NCBI GenBank assembly: GCA_903890265.1
Contig: CAITAM010000422.1
Coordinates: 1 to 29,217 of the forward strand
Direction: 5' to 3'
Source: an uncultured Pseudomonadota bacterium
Lineage (GTDB): Bacteria > Pseudomonadota > Gammaproteobacteria > Steroidobacterales > Steroidobacteraceae
Length of the DNA stretch: 29,217 bases
Shown here: positions 15,410 through 23,284 of the stretch, one piece after another
Layout of the letters: each line of letters starts with the position of its first letter
How positions within the stretch are numbered: the first letter of the stretch is position 1
Notes under the pieces: model-generated
The model's database searches: none
The model's input: the letters and a program-made list of their open reading frames with translations, nothing else
What the model was told of the DNA's origin: nothing
Translations under genes and position numbers: made by a program

Positions 15410-17425
15410 GTGAGCACCAAAGCGAAGAAGAAGCAGCCGCGATCGCGGGCGGCGACCCCGAAGTCGGCCGCCAGCCGCGCGCCGAAGGGCAGGGCGGCCG
15501 TCGCCGCGAAGGCGAAGCCGCGCACCGGCACGAAGCGCGCCGCCGTGGCCGGATCCCAGGCCCCAACCAAGGCCGCATCCAAGGCCGCATCCAAGGTCGT
15601 AGCCAGGGCGACGGCGAAGCCAACGCGCCGGTCGTCGCCGACCGCGAAAGCGGCGTCGCCGGCTGCCGCCCGGGGCGTGCGACCGGCGGTCCGTACCGGG
15701 GCCGTGAAGAAGACGGCGGCCGCGGCGCGCCGGCGCGCAAAGCCGGTCGCGATCCCGACGCCGCGGCCCGAGGACTGGGCGTCGATCAGGATCGCGGTGA
15801 CGACGATTGGCGACCTCCTGCTGACAGCCGCCGACCGTTATCCGGACTCCGATGCACTGGTCTTCGTCGATCAGAAGCTGACCTACCGTGAGCTTGCCCG
15901 GCGGGCGATCCTGCGCGCGCGCGGGCTGCAGGCGCTCGGCGTCAAGCCGCGCGATCACGTGGGCCTGCTGCTGCCCACCTGCGTGGAGTTCGTTGAGTAC
16001 TTTTTTGCGATCGCGCTCTGCGGCGCGGTTGCCGTGCCGATCAATGCCCGCTATCGCGCCCACGAACTCGCCTACGTGCTCGAGAACGGCGACCTGTCGA
16101 CCGTGATCACGACCGGCGACGTGCCGGAGCAGGTCGATTTCGTGGCGCGGCTGAACGCGGCGCTGCCCGGGCTCGCTGCGGCGAAGGACGCGTTCCTGCT
16201 GGAGCTCGACGGCTTTCCGAAGCTCCGTAACCTCGTGCTGCTCGGCAAGAAGCGGGTCCCCGGGTTTCTCACCGAGGCGGAATTCCACCGGCTGTCGGGC
16301 ACCGTGCCCGAGATGAACGTCCACGAGGCGCGGCTTCGGACGCGCGTCCGGGACGTCGGGCTCATGCTCTACACGTCCGGCACCACCGCGAACCCCAAGG
16401 GCTGCCTGCTGACGCACGAGGCCATGGTGCGCAACAGCATCGCGCTTGGCCGCCACCGCTACCAGCTGACGCACGCGGACCGCTTCTGGTCGCCGCTGCC
16501 GATGTTCCACATCGCGGCGATTCTGCCGCTGATCGCCATTTTCGACGTCGGTGGTGCGTACCTCACGATGGGCCACTTCGACGCGGGCGAGGCGCTGACG
16601 ATGCTCGAAGAGGAAGCCGCGACCGCGACGTATCCCTGCTTCGTGACGATCATGGCCGACCTCATCTACCACGAGAAATTCAAGGGCACGGACCTGACGC
16701 GCGTGCGGCTCATGAACTCGAATTTCGCGGTGCAGCCGCCTGGCATCAAAGACGCCATGCTCGCCGCGATGCCGAACACGATCCAGGTCGGGACCTTCGG
16801 CATGACCGAGACCGCGGGCACGGTCTCGACCAGCATGCTGACCGACAGCCTGGAATCCCGCACCGGCCGGCTCGGCAAGCCCCTGCCCGGTCTTGAGGTG
16901 CGGATCGTCGACCCGGAGACCGGACTCGATGTCGGCGTCGATGAGCGGGGCGAGATTCTCGTGCGCGGCTACAGCACGCTCGAGGGTTACTACAAGGACC
17001 CGGAGAAGACCGCGCTCGCGCTCGACTCGGGCGGCTGGTACCACACCGGTGACGTGGGCTCGCGCGATGCCGCGGGCACCATGATGTTCCATGGCCGCAC
17101 GAAAGACATGCTCAAGGTCGGCGGCGAAAACGTGGCGGCCGCCGAGATCGAAGCCTGCCTGCAGCGGCACCCGGCCGTGAAACTGGCCCAGGTGGTTGGC
17201 GTGCCCGACCCGCGCTACGCCGAGGTGCCCGCCGCGTTCGTCGAATTCAAGCCCGACCAGAGCGCGACCGAAGCGGAGCTGATCGCCCACTGCCGCGGCG
17301 AGATCGCGGGCTTCAAGGTGCCGCGGCACGTCCGCTTCGTCACGGAGTGGCCGATGTCGACCAGCAAGATCCAGAAATTCCGGCTCCGTGAACAGCTGCT
17401 GGAAGCCCTGGGCATCCGTTCCTAG
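15410..17425 (+). CDS. AMP-forming acyl-CoA synthetase with a histone-H1-like N-terminal tail
   Basis: A 671-residue ANL-superfamily acid:CoA ligase, activating a carboxylate through an acyl-adenylate. Motifs: P-loop YTSGTTANPKG at about 321-331, GMTETAGTVS, GWYHTGDVG, LKVGGENVAAAEIE, and the catalytic Lys653 in TSKIQKFRL. Residues 1 to about 113 are an Ala/Lys/Arg/Pro/Ser-rich, disordered, strongly basic tail with repeats such as TKAASKAASK, resembling bacterial histone-H1-like proteins and very unusual for this enzyme. GTG 15410 has GGAGAG upstream. An internal GTG at 15797 with AGG 6 bases before it would give an ordinary 542-residue ligase and cannot be excluded. The substrate acid is unknown. 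The gene is flanked by two paralogous alpha-beta barrel proteins. Confidence 0.9.
   Translation: MSTKAKKKQPRSRAATPKSAASRAPKGRAAVAAKAKPRTGTKRAAVAGSQAPTKAASKAASKVVARATAKPTRRSSPTAKAASPAAARGVRPAVRTGAVKKTAAAARRRAKPVAIPTPRPEDWASIRIAVTTIGDLLLTAADRYPDSDALVFVDQKLTYRELARRAILRARGLQALGVKPRDHVGLLLPTCVEFVEYFFAIALCGAVAVPINARYRAHELAYVLENGDLSTVITTGDVPEQVDFVARLNAALPGLAAAKDAFLLELDGFPKLRNLVLLGKKRVPGFLTEAEFHRLSGTVPEMNVHEARLRTRVRDVGLMLYTSGTTANPKGCLLTHEAMVRNSIALGRHRYQLTHADRFWSPLPMFHIAAILPLIAIFDVGGAYLTMGHFDAGEALTMLEEEAATATYPCFVTIMADLIYHEKFKGTDLTRVRLMNSNFAVQPPGIKDAMLAAMPNTIQVGTFGMTETAGTVSTSMLTDSLESRTGRLGKPLPGLEVRIVDPETGLDVGVDERGEILVRGYSTLEGYYKDPEKTALALDSGGWYHTGDVGSRDAAGTMMFHGRTKDMLKVGGENVAAAEIEACLQRHPAVKLAQVVGVPDPRYAEVPAAFVEFKPDQSATEAELIAHCRGEIAGFKVPRHVRFVTEWPMSTSKIQKFRLREQLLEALGIRS
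15567..15598 (+). repeat. Short tandem repeat, 12-base unit, in the basic tail
   Basis: Two exact copies of CCAAGGCCGCAT followed by a partial third copy with one or two changes. It encodes the TKAASKAASK stretch of the acyl-CoA synthetase tail and keeps the frame, so copy number changes would lengthen the tail by four residues each. Confidence 0.75.
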
Positions 17426-17442
17426 CGTTCCGAGGTAGTCAC

Positions 17443-17733
17443 ATGACCTGCTTTATTGCGACCCTGAAGATCAAGCCCGGCATGGAAGCGGAGTTCGAGC
17501 GCCTGCAGAAGGAGCTTTCCGAGCTGACGCATGCCAACGAGCCGGACACGCCGGTCTACGACGTCATCCGTCACCGCGAGCACCGCGACACGTACGTCGT
17601 GTACGCGCGCTTCAAGGACGAGGCGGCGTTCCAGCTGCACATGGCAACGCCGTTCCATGACCGCCTCGTGCCGCCGATCCTCGCCTGCGTGGAGGGCGCA
17701 ATGGATCTCCAGTTCTACGACTGGTGCTCCTGA
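17443..17733 (+). CDS. Dimeric alpha-beta barrel (ABM / quinol-monooxygenase-like) protein 2
   Basis: A 96-residue alpha-beta barrel protein paralogous to the one at 15064. Shared features are the opening strand ending KPGMEAEF, the THANEP element (29-34, VHANES in the other), DEAAFQLHMATPF (59-71), and ILACVEG near the end. The conserved H-A-N-E and the second His suggest a shared active site or dimer interface, but no reaction is known. It starts at ATG 17443, 17 bp after the synthetase stop, and is the last gene of that plus-strand operon. A hairpin follows at 17735-17754. Confidence 0.85.
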   Translation: MTCFIATLKIKPGMEAEFERLQKELSELTHANEPDTPVYDVIRHREHRDTYVVYARFKDEAAFQLHMATPFHDRLVPPILACVEGAMDLQFYDWCS

Positions 17734-17734
17734 C

Positions 17735-17754
17735 GGGCCAGCGGGTCCTGGCCC
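17735..17754. terminator. Hairpin between convergent operons
   Basis: GGGCCAG (17735-17741) and CTGGCCC (17748-17754) form a perfect 7-bp stem with a 6-base loop in the 24-bp gap between two convergent genes. It has no T tract on either strand. It could act as a weak bidirectional terminator. Confidence 0.4.
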
Positions 17755-17757
17755 CGG

Positions 17758-18996
17758 CTAGAGGCTGTCCGCGGCCTCCAGCCGCGCCTTGAGGGTGGCG
17801 AGAAAGCCCGCACCCATCGCGCCGTCGACCACACGGTGATCGCAGGACAGCGTCAGGCTCATCAGCGGCCTCACGGCCGGCGCGCCGTCCATGACGACGA
17901 CGCGGTCGCGCGCCGCACCGACGGCGAGGATCGCCACCTGCGGTGGGTTGATGATCGCGTCGAAGCGATCCAGTCCGTACATGCCAAGGTTGGAGACCGT
18001 GAACGTGCCGTCCGCGACATCCTCGCGACGCAGGGACCCCGCGCGGGCTCGCGCCGCGAGGTCGGTGACGGCCGCGCCGATCTCCGCCAGCGACTTTGCC
18101 GCCGCCTGACGCACGACGGGCGTCATCAGCCCGGAATCGGTGCTCACGGCGACGCAGATGTCGGCCTGGCTGAACGTCACGAGCTCGTCACCGACGAGGT
18201 GGGCGTTCAGGGTCGGGTGCTCGGCCAGGGCGAGCGCGCAGGCCCGGACGATGAAGTCGTTGACCGTCACCGGGGTGCCCGCCGCCTTCATGGCCGTGCG
18301 CCGCGCCTGGATCGAACTCGCGTCGACGCTGGTTTCGAGACGGTAGTGCGGGATCGTCTGCTTCGACTCGAGCAGGCGGCGGGCAATGGCGAGGCGCGTC
18401 GCACTGAGCCGGGCCCGGGTCGAGGGATTGCCTGACGCGACCGGCGCCGGACTGCTGGCCGATCCGGCGGCCGCGGCCTGCTCGACGTCTTCCTTCGAGA
18501 TGCGGCCGTTGGGGCCGGTACCCTGGATACGGCTGAGATCGAGACCGAGCTTTTCGGCGAGGCGCCGGGCAATGGGGCTGACGTTGAGCTCGCCGGTGTC
18601 ACCAGCGGCCGGAGCCGCCGGTGCCGGCGCAGTCGCCGCGCCGCTTGCCGGGGCGGCGACCGGGGCGCCGGTCGACGAGGGCTCGAACGAGGTCTCGGGC
18701 GGGCGAAAGCCCGCGATGAAGGCGTCGATGTCAGCGTCCGACACGGTCATCTCGGCACACACCGCGATGAGCGCCCCGACGGCGCGCGCTTCCCCGACCG
18801 GTGCGAGGATTCGCCGGATGAGACCCGCCGTCGGCGATTCGACGGTGTTGACGATCTTGTCCGTCTCGACATCGACGAGTGGCGCGTCCTTGGCGACCTG
18901 CTGACCCTCGCTGACGTGCCAGTCCGTCACGGTTCCTTCCTGCATCTCGATACCCCACTTGGGCATCGTGATGGCGATAATGCCGGGCACGCTCAT
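17758..18996 (-). CDS. Dihydrolipoamide acyltransferase (E2) of a 2-oxoacid dehydrogenase complex
   Basis: A 412-residue E2 core protein, transferring an acyl group from lipoate to CoA. A single lipoyl domain at 5-82 carries Lys47 in VETDKIVN. An Ala/Pro linker follows, then an E1/E3-binding domain (VSPIARRLAEKLGLDLSRIQ, GTGPNGRI) at about 139-172, another linker, and a catalytic domain ending with SCDHRVVDGAMG (His387, Asp391). The lipoyl domain begins like those of acetoin and branched-chain enzymes (MPKWGIEMQEG). It overlaps E1beta by ATGA and ends its operon. No lipoamide dehydrogenase (E3) gene follows, so E3 must come from elsewhere. The 2-oxoacid (or acetoin-like diketone) substrate is unknown. 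Confidence 0.93.
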   Translation of the reverse strand: MSVPGIIAITMPKWGIEMQEGTVTDWHVSEGQQVAKDAPLVDVETDKIVNTVESPTAGLIRRILAPVGEARAVGALIAVCAEMTVSDADIDAFIAGFRPPETSFEPSSTGAPVAAPASGAATAPAPAAPAAGDTGELNVSPIARRLAEKLGLDLSRIQGTGPNGRISKEDVEQAAAAGSASSPAPVASGNPSTRARLSATRLAIARRLLESKQTIPHYRLETSVDASSIQARRTAMKAAGTPVTVNDFIVRACALALAEHPTLNAHLVGDELVTFSQADICVAVSTDSGLMTPVVRQAAAKSLAEIGAAVTDLAARARAGSLRREDVADGTFTVSNLGMYGLDRFDAIINPPQVAILAVGAARDRVVVMDGAPAVRPLMSLTLSCDHRVVDGAMGAGFLATLKARLEAADSL

Positions 18997-20009
18997 GCCG
19001 ACTCCTTCATGACAAGACGGATGGCCTGTTCGATCCGCTGCGGGCTCGGCACGTAGGCGCGCTCGAGCTCACGGGCGAACGGCACGGGCGTGTGCGGCGC
19101 CGTGACCATCTGGATGGGTGCCTTGAGCGAGCGGAAGCCGCGCTGCGCGACCATGGCCGCGATGTCGGATGCGATGCTGCAGCGGGGTGGCGACTCGTCG
19201 GCGATGACGAGTCGCCCGGTGTTCTCGACGCTCTCCAGGATGGTGTCGATGTCGAGCGGCGATACCGTGCGCGGGTCGATCAGGTCGCAGGTGATGCCAT
19301 CGGCGGCCAGCGCGTCGATGGCCTTCTCGGCGAAGGTCACCATGCGGGCGAGGGCGACGACGGTGACATGCTCGCCTTCCCGGACGAGCGACGCCTCGCC
19401 GAAGCGGATCGTGTAGTCACCGTCCGGTACCTCGCATTTGCGCGGGTAGAGCGCCTTGTGTTCGAAGAACATCACCGGATCGTCGTCCCGCAGCGCGGTC
19501 AGCATCAGGCCCTTGGCGTCGTAAGCGTTCGATGGCACGACGACCTTGAGTCCGGGGACCGCGGCCAGCATCGGGTAGATGGTCTGCGAATGTTGCGCAC
19601 CCATGTTCATGCCCGCGCCCATGGCGAGCCGCACGACCACGGGGCAGGTGGTCTTGCCGCCGAACATGTAGCGGAACTTCGCCATCTGGTTGAAGATCTG
19701 GTCGAGACTCACCCCGACAAAATCCGCGAACATGAGCTCGGCGACCGGCCGCAGTCCGGCGAGTGCGGCACCCGCGGCGGCCCCCATGATGGCCGACTCC
19801 GAGATGGGCGTGTCGATGACGCGCTCGGCACCGAACTTCGGCAGCAGCCCCTTCGTGATACCGAAGATGCCACCGGACGCCTCGCGCTCACCGGAGGTGC
19901 CACCGGCACCGCCGGACACGTCCTCACCGAGGACAATGACCCGCGGGTCACGCGCCATCTCGATGTGCAGGGCATCATTGATGGCGTCTCGCATCGATTT
20001 CTGCGGCAT
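18993..20009 (-). CDS. 2-oxoacid dehydrogenase E1 component, beta subunit
   Basis: A 338-residue transketolase-like beta subunit that, with the alpha subunit, forms the thiamine-diphosphate-dependent decarboxylating E1. Typical segments are VLGEDVSGG (26-34), FGITKGL, RVIDTPISE with the Glu that contacts the thiazolium/aminopyrimidine ring, FADFVGVSLDQI, GAQHSQ, and the C-terminal domain DLIDPRTVSPLD. It resembles the pyruvate/acetoin dehydrogenase type in length and motifs. ATG 20009 has GAGGAAG upstream and lies 9 bp after E1alpha; it overlaps E2 by 4 bp, so the three subunits are co-translated. Confidence 0.93.
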   Translation of the reverse strand: MPQKSMRDAINDALHIEMARDPRVIVLGEDVSGGAGGTSGEREASGGIFGITKGLLPKFGAERVIDTPISESAIMGAAAGAALAGLRPVAELMFADFVGVSLDQIFNQMAKFRYMFGGKTTCPVVVRLAMGAGMNMGAQHSQTIYPMLAAVPGLKVVVPSNAYDAKGLMLTALRDDDPVMFFEHKALYPRKCEVPDGDYTIRFGEASLVREGEHVTVVALARMVTFAEKAIDALAADGITCDLIDPRTVSPLDIDTILESVENTGRLVIADESPPRCSIASDIAAMVAQRGFRSLKAPIQMVTAPHTPVPFARELERAYVPSPQRIEQAIRLVMKESA

Positions 20010-20018
20010 GGGTCTTCC

Positions 20019-21011
20019 TCAGTACGAGACGTAGACGTCGGTGAGCAGATCGGCCTCGGCCGGCGGTGCGGCCTCGCGCGCCTCGCTGACGGCGGCGTCG
20101 ATCGCGAGCAGGACTTCGCTGTCGATCGATTCGAGGTCGGCGGGCGAGATACCGTGCTGGCCCGCATCCGCGGCAAAGCGCTTCAGGCAGTCCATGGACT
20201 CGCGCTGCGCGCGAACCTCGTCCTTGGCACGGTAAAGCTGCGGGTCCCCCTCGAAGTGGCCGTAAAAGCGCGTCGTCATCGCTTCGATGGTGTAGGGGCC
20301 ATGGCCCGCCCGGCAGTGCGCCAGCGCGCGCTCCATCGTGGCGTGCACGGCGAAGAAATCGGCGCCGTCGCAGCGCTCGGCCGGCATGCCAAACGCGGCC
20401 GAGCGGGTCGTGATGTTGTTCGAGCCGACCGCGTACGAGGCGCCGGTGTGCTCGGCGTAGCCGTTGTTTTCGTACACGAAGATGGCCGGGACCTTGAGCA
20501 CCACGGCGAGGTTCATCGCCTCGAAGACCGTGCCCTGGTTGGCACTGCCATCGCCGCCAAAGGCGATGCTGACGCTGCCGTCGCCGCGGTTGCGGCAGGC
20601 GATGGCGGCGCCCACGGCGATCGGTGGCCCGCCGCCGACGATGGCGTTGGCGCCGAGCATGCCCTTGCTGAAGTCGGCAATGTGCATCGAGCCGCCCTTG
20701 CCCTTGCAGAGTCCGTCGGCGCGCCCGTAGATCTCCTTCATCATGCCGCCGATGTCGCAGCCCTTGGCGATGCAGTGGCCGTGGCCGCGGTGGGTGCTGA
20801 CGATGTAATCGTTGGTGGCGAGGCTCTCACAGACGCCGACGGCGACGGCCTCCTGCCCGGAATAGAGGTGGGTGAAGCCGGGAATGGAGCCCGTCTGGAT
20901 CTCGACATGCAGGCGCTCCTCGAATTCGCGGATCGTCTTCATGCGGCGATAGGCGTCCAGCAGGCGCTCGCGCGTCAGGGGCCCGGTGATCGGCGTGGGG
21001 CGGGTGGTCAA
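20019..21011 (-). CDS. 2-oxoacid dehydrogenase E1 component, alpha subunit
   Basis: A 330-residue thiamine-diphosphate-binding alpha subunit. The cofactor motif is GDGSANQG (153-160) continuing to ENN (181-183). The substrate-side loop STHRGHGH (72-79) and the regulatory-type loop TTRFYGHFEGDP (246-257) are intact. The start codon is TTG at 21011, supported by GGAGG 5-6 bases upstream and by the normal family N-terminus. It resembles the acetoin/pyruvate dehydrogenase group (short N-terminus). It is the first gene of E1alpha-E1beta-E2 and has its own promoter at 21062-21090, although the Rieske-3 operon reads into it from upstream. It probably consumes a 2-oxoacid released by the pathway, giving an acyl-CoA; this is inference. 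Confidence 0.93.
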   Translation of the reverse strand: MTTRPTPITGPLTRERLLDAYRRMKTIREFEERLHVEIQTGSIPGFTHLYSGQEAVAVGVCESLATNDYIVSTHRGHGHCIAKGCDIGGMMKEIYGRADGLCKGKGGSMHIADFSKGMLGANAIVGGGPPIAVGAAIACRNRGDGSVSIAFGGDGSANQGTVFEAMNLAVVLKVPAIFVYENNGYAEHTGASYAVGSNNITTRSAAFGMPAERCDGADFFAVHATMERALAHCRAGHGPYTIEAMTTRFYGHFEGDPQLYRAKDEVRAQRESMDCLKRFAADAGQHGISPADLESIDSEVLLAIDAAVSEAREAAPPAEADLLTDVYVSY

Positions 21012-21061
21012 GAGAACCTCCAGAACGAGGAGCGCCCGCGGTGGGCATCGGGGTGCGCCAG

Positions 21062-21120
21062 ACTGTAGAGCAGGCGCTAAAAACCGTCAATTGTGCTCGA
21101 AACCGTCAGCCGTGACTTTC
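21062..21120 (-). promoter_or_regulatory. Promoter of the E1/E2 genes with degenerate operator repeats
   Basis: On the minus strand TTGACG (21085-21090 complement), a 17-bp spacer and TACAGT (21062-21067 complement) form a good sigma-70 promoter, about 45 bases before the TTG start. Two direct copies of AAACCGTCA lie at 21081-21089 and 21100-21108, 19 bp apart; the first overlaps the -35 box. AAAAACCGTCA at 21079-21089 is identical to the left half of the operator at 25854. A GTCA/TGAC inverted pair (21105-21116) is also present. Confidence 0.65.
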
Positions 21121-21153
21121 TGCCGGCCGCGCGGCCCACGCGGCCGCTGCCGC

Positions 21154-22500
21154 TCAGCCTGGCGATCGGCCGAGGTAGTGCTCGAGCACGCTGTGGAAAT
21201 GCCGGATCCGCAGTTCCTGGCTGCCAAGCCACAGCCCGTCGAAACCGGCCGAGTGCATGCCGGCCTGCACGCCCGGCAGGTTCTGCGCGTCCTGGTCGAG
21301 CACCAGGCCAATCGACTTCTCGCCGTGTGCGGCACGAACGTGGCGCGGCCGCTCGGGCCACTCGTCGCCGTCCGGCACGAGTTCGAAGGTCCAGACGTCG
21401 TAGTACATGCGGTCCGGGTCGGTCGGGTGCGGCCGCTGGCGGAACAGCATCAGATCGTCGGCATGGGTGTTCAGCGTGACGTTCGGGAAAATCAGGTAGT
21501 GGTAGTCGTCGGTCAGCTGGTCGTCGTTCAGCCGCGAGTAGTCCTTGCCCTGCGCCGCCCCGTGCTTGCGCTTGAACTTCTGCACGTCGCGGCGGATGTT
21601 CTCGATCGGCTCGTCGTAGTCGGCCGGGTCCATGCCCGCCTGCTTCATGATGACCTTGATCGGATCGGGAATCGCATTGGGCTTGCGCACGCGCGGCGAC
21701 AGGGTGCCGAACGGAATGAGGTACCGGTTGTGGTTGCCGTAGGTGTCGATCTGGATGTCGAGATCGTGCAGGTACCACATGAGCTGGGGGTGGATACCCT
21801 GGACGTGGTAGCTCTCGTTGAACGCGTCGACGGACGCTTTCCAGTTGCAGTGCCACTCGATCGTCACGTCACGCTTGAGCGCCATCTTGTGGAAGTTGTA
21901 CGGCTCAAGATGCGCGTCGACCGGCGCGAGGTACTCTCGCAGCGGCTCAACCGCGGGGTTCAGGCTGAACCAGACGAGGCCATTCCAGATCTCGCAAGGC
22001 AGCTGGCGGATACCCGAGCAGGGCGGGGCGCCCTGCGGAAAGGTGTCGAGGTCGGGAATGCGCTTGAATGACCCGTCGAGGTCGTATTCCCAGTGGTGGT
22101 ACTGGCACTTGAACGACTCGGTGCTGCCGGTGCCCTCGTCACGCAGCCGGTTGCCGCGGTGCTGGCAGACGTTGTAGAACGCCTTCACCGAACCGTCCTG
22201 CTGCCTGACGATCAGGACCGACTCGCGACCGATGTCTGTGGCGATGAAATCACCGGGCTCGCGCAGGTCCTGCGCGACGCCACCCAGCAGCCAGACCTTG
22301 GTCCAGAGGCGCTCCCACTCGAGCTGCAGGTACTCGCGCGAGGTGTACCGTTCCTTCGGGATGGGCTCGTGGCCGAGCCCGGGGTCCGGGGTCTGCTCGA
22401 CCGGGGTTACAGGGCTCTCGGCCGGGCTGACGCGGCGTACCTTGCGGTAGGCCGGGGTGCGCGAGGCCTCGATCAGTGCAGCGCGTTTCACGTCATCCAT
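21154..22500 (-). CDS. Rieske non-heme iron oxygenase, alpha (catalytic) subunit 3
   Basis: A 448-residue oxygenase large subunit. Rieske ligands are Cys112-x-His114 (CQHRG) and Cys132-x-x-His135 (CQYHHW). The catalytic iron site is VDAFNESYHVQGIHP with His232 and His237. It resembles alpha subunit 1 (EWERLWTKVWLLGGV versus EWRSLWPRVWLLAGV) more than subunit 2, and has an N-terminal extension of about 45 residues. ATG 22500 has AAGGAAG 5 bases upstream. It is third in the operon SDR-ThuA-Rieske transcribed from the perfect palindromic operator at 24113. No beta subunit or reductase lies nearby. The substrate is not identifiable from sequence. Confidence 0.93.
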   Translation of the reverse strand: MDDVKRAALIEASRTPAYRKVRRVSPAESPVTPVEQTPDPGLGHEPIPKERYTSREYLQLEWERLWTKVWLLGGVAQDLREPGDFIATDIGRESVLIVRQQDGSVKAFYNVCQHRGNRLRDEGTGSTESFKCQYHHWEYDLDGSFKRIPDLDTFPQGAPPCSGIRQLPCEIWNGLVWFSLNPAVEPLREYLAPVDAHLEPYNFHKMALKRDVTIEWHCNWKASVDAFNESYHVQGIHPQLMWYLHDLDIQIDTYGNHNRYLIPFGTLSPRVRKPNAIPDPIKVIMKQAGMDPADYDEPIENIRRDVQKFKRKHGAAQGKDYSRLNDDQLTDDYHYLIFPNVTLNTHADDLMLFRQRPHPTDPDRMYYDVWTFELVPDGDEWPERPRHVRAAHGEKSIGLVLDQDAQNLPGVQAGMHSAGFDGLWLGSQELRIRHFHSVLEHYLGRSPG

Positions 22501-22533
22501 GCTTGCTTCCTTTGCCGGTGCCGGCGGCTGCCG

Positions 22534-23277
22534 TTACAGACCGGCTGCCCAGCGCAGTCCGCGACGCAGCAGTTCGTAAAAAGCCGGGCTTTTCCAGCTG
22601 CCGCGCTCGACGTGAGGGTACTCCTTCATGAGCGGCAGCATGTCGTAGCGGCCACGGGCATGACCGAGGGTGAGGTAGAGCACCTCGCCGGCGCCGACCT
22701 GCTTCAGGTACATGACCGGGCGCGGCGCGTCGTCGTGCCAATCGTGCTCGACGAAACCGGGCGCATCGCCGTTGAACCGGGTGTGCAGCAGGACCCGGAC
22801 GGGCGGATGCAGCTCCGACAGGTAGAGCTCGTCGTCCGCGCTGAACGGCTCGATACCGCTGACCAGCGGATGCTCGGGCTCGGTCGGTTCGACGAGATAG
22901 GGGGCGATCGGCGGGTGGGCGACAAACTGGCTGCCGAGCGTCTGCATGAACACGGGCGACGAGCGCGGCGCGTCCCAGCCCTTGCCCTTGATGTAGCGCA
23001 ACACCGAGTTCGTGCCATGCAGCGCCAGCCAGCGCTTGCCCGAGGCCACGTACTCGCGCAGTCGCGCGGCACCGGCCTCGTCAGGAAGCACATCGACGGT
23101 GTAGGTGACGAGGAAGTCACTGGCCGTCAGTGCATCGAGATCGTCGTAGTTCTCGGCGACCCGGGTACGGATGTGCTCGTGCTCGAGCAGCAGCTTGAGG
23201 ATTTCCGCACGCGCGAAATCCATGTCGTGGTATTTGCCGCCACAGACGAAGTAAGCCGAGGTGCGCGCGGTCGTCAT
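22534..23277 (-). CDS. ThuA-like domain protein
   Basis: A 247-residue protein with the class-I-glutamine-amidotransferase-like fold of ThuA. Characteristic pieces are a first strand with VCGGKYHD (11-18), a nucleophile-elbow region reading LALHGTNS (93-100) with no Cys, DDELYLSE near 150, and the closing LTLGHARGRYD. ThuA proteins are linked to sugar utilisation, and ThuA-like proteins appear in many catabolic clusters with no proven reaction. ATG 23277 lies 7 bp after the SDR stop, and the gene ends 33 bp before the Rieske gene, so it belongs to the oxygenase operon. It may act as a hydrolase or ligand-binding protein on a pathway intermediate; this is speculation. Confidence 0.85.
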   Translation of the reverse strand: MTTARTSAYFVCGGKYHDMDFARAEILKLLLEHEHIRTRVAENYDDLDALTASDFLVTYTVDVLPDEAGAARLREYVASGKRWLALHGTNSVLRYIKGKGWDAPRSSPVFMQTLGSQFVAHPPIAPYLVEPTEPEHPLVSGIEPFSADDELYLSELHPPVRVLLHTRFNGDAPGFVEHDWHDDAPRPVMYLKQVGAGEVLYLTLGHARGRYDMLPLMKEYPHVERGSWKSPAFYELLRRGLRWAAGL

Positions 23278-23284
23278 CGACCGC

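Noticed and set aside
14572..15594. A 340-residue minus-strand reading that fuses the ferredoxin to an upstream extension
   Set aside because: The extension runs through the operator and the opposite-strand genes and has no domain; ATG 14898 has a strong ribosome-binding site and gives the normal ferredoxin length.
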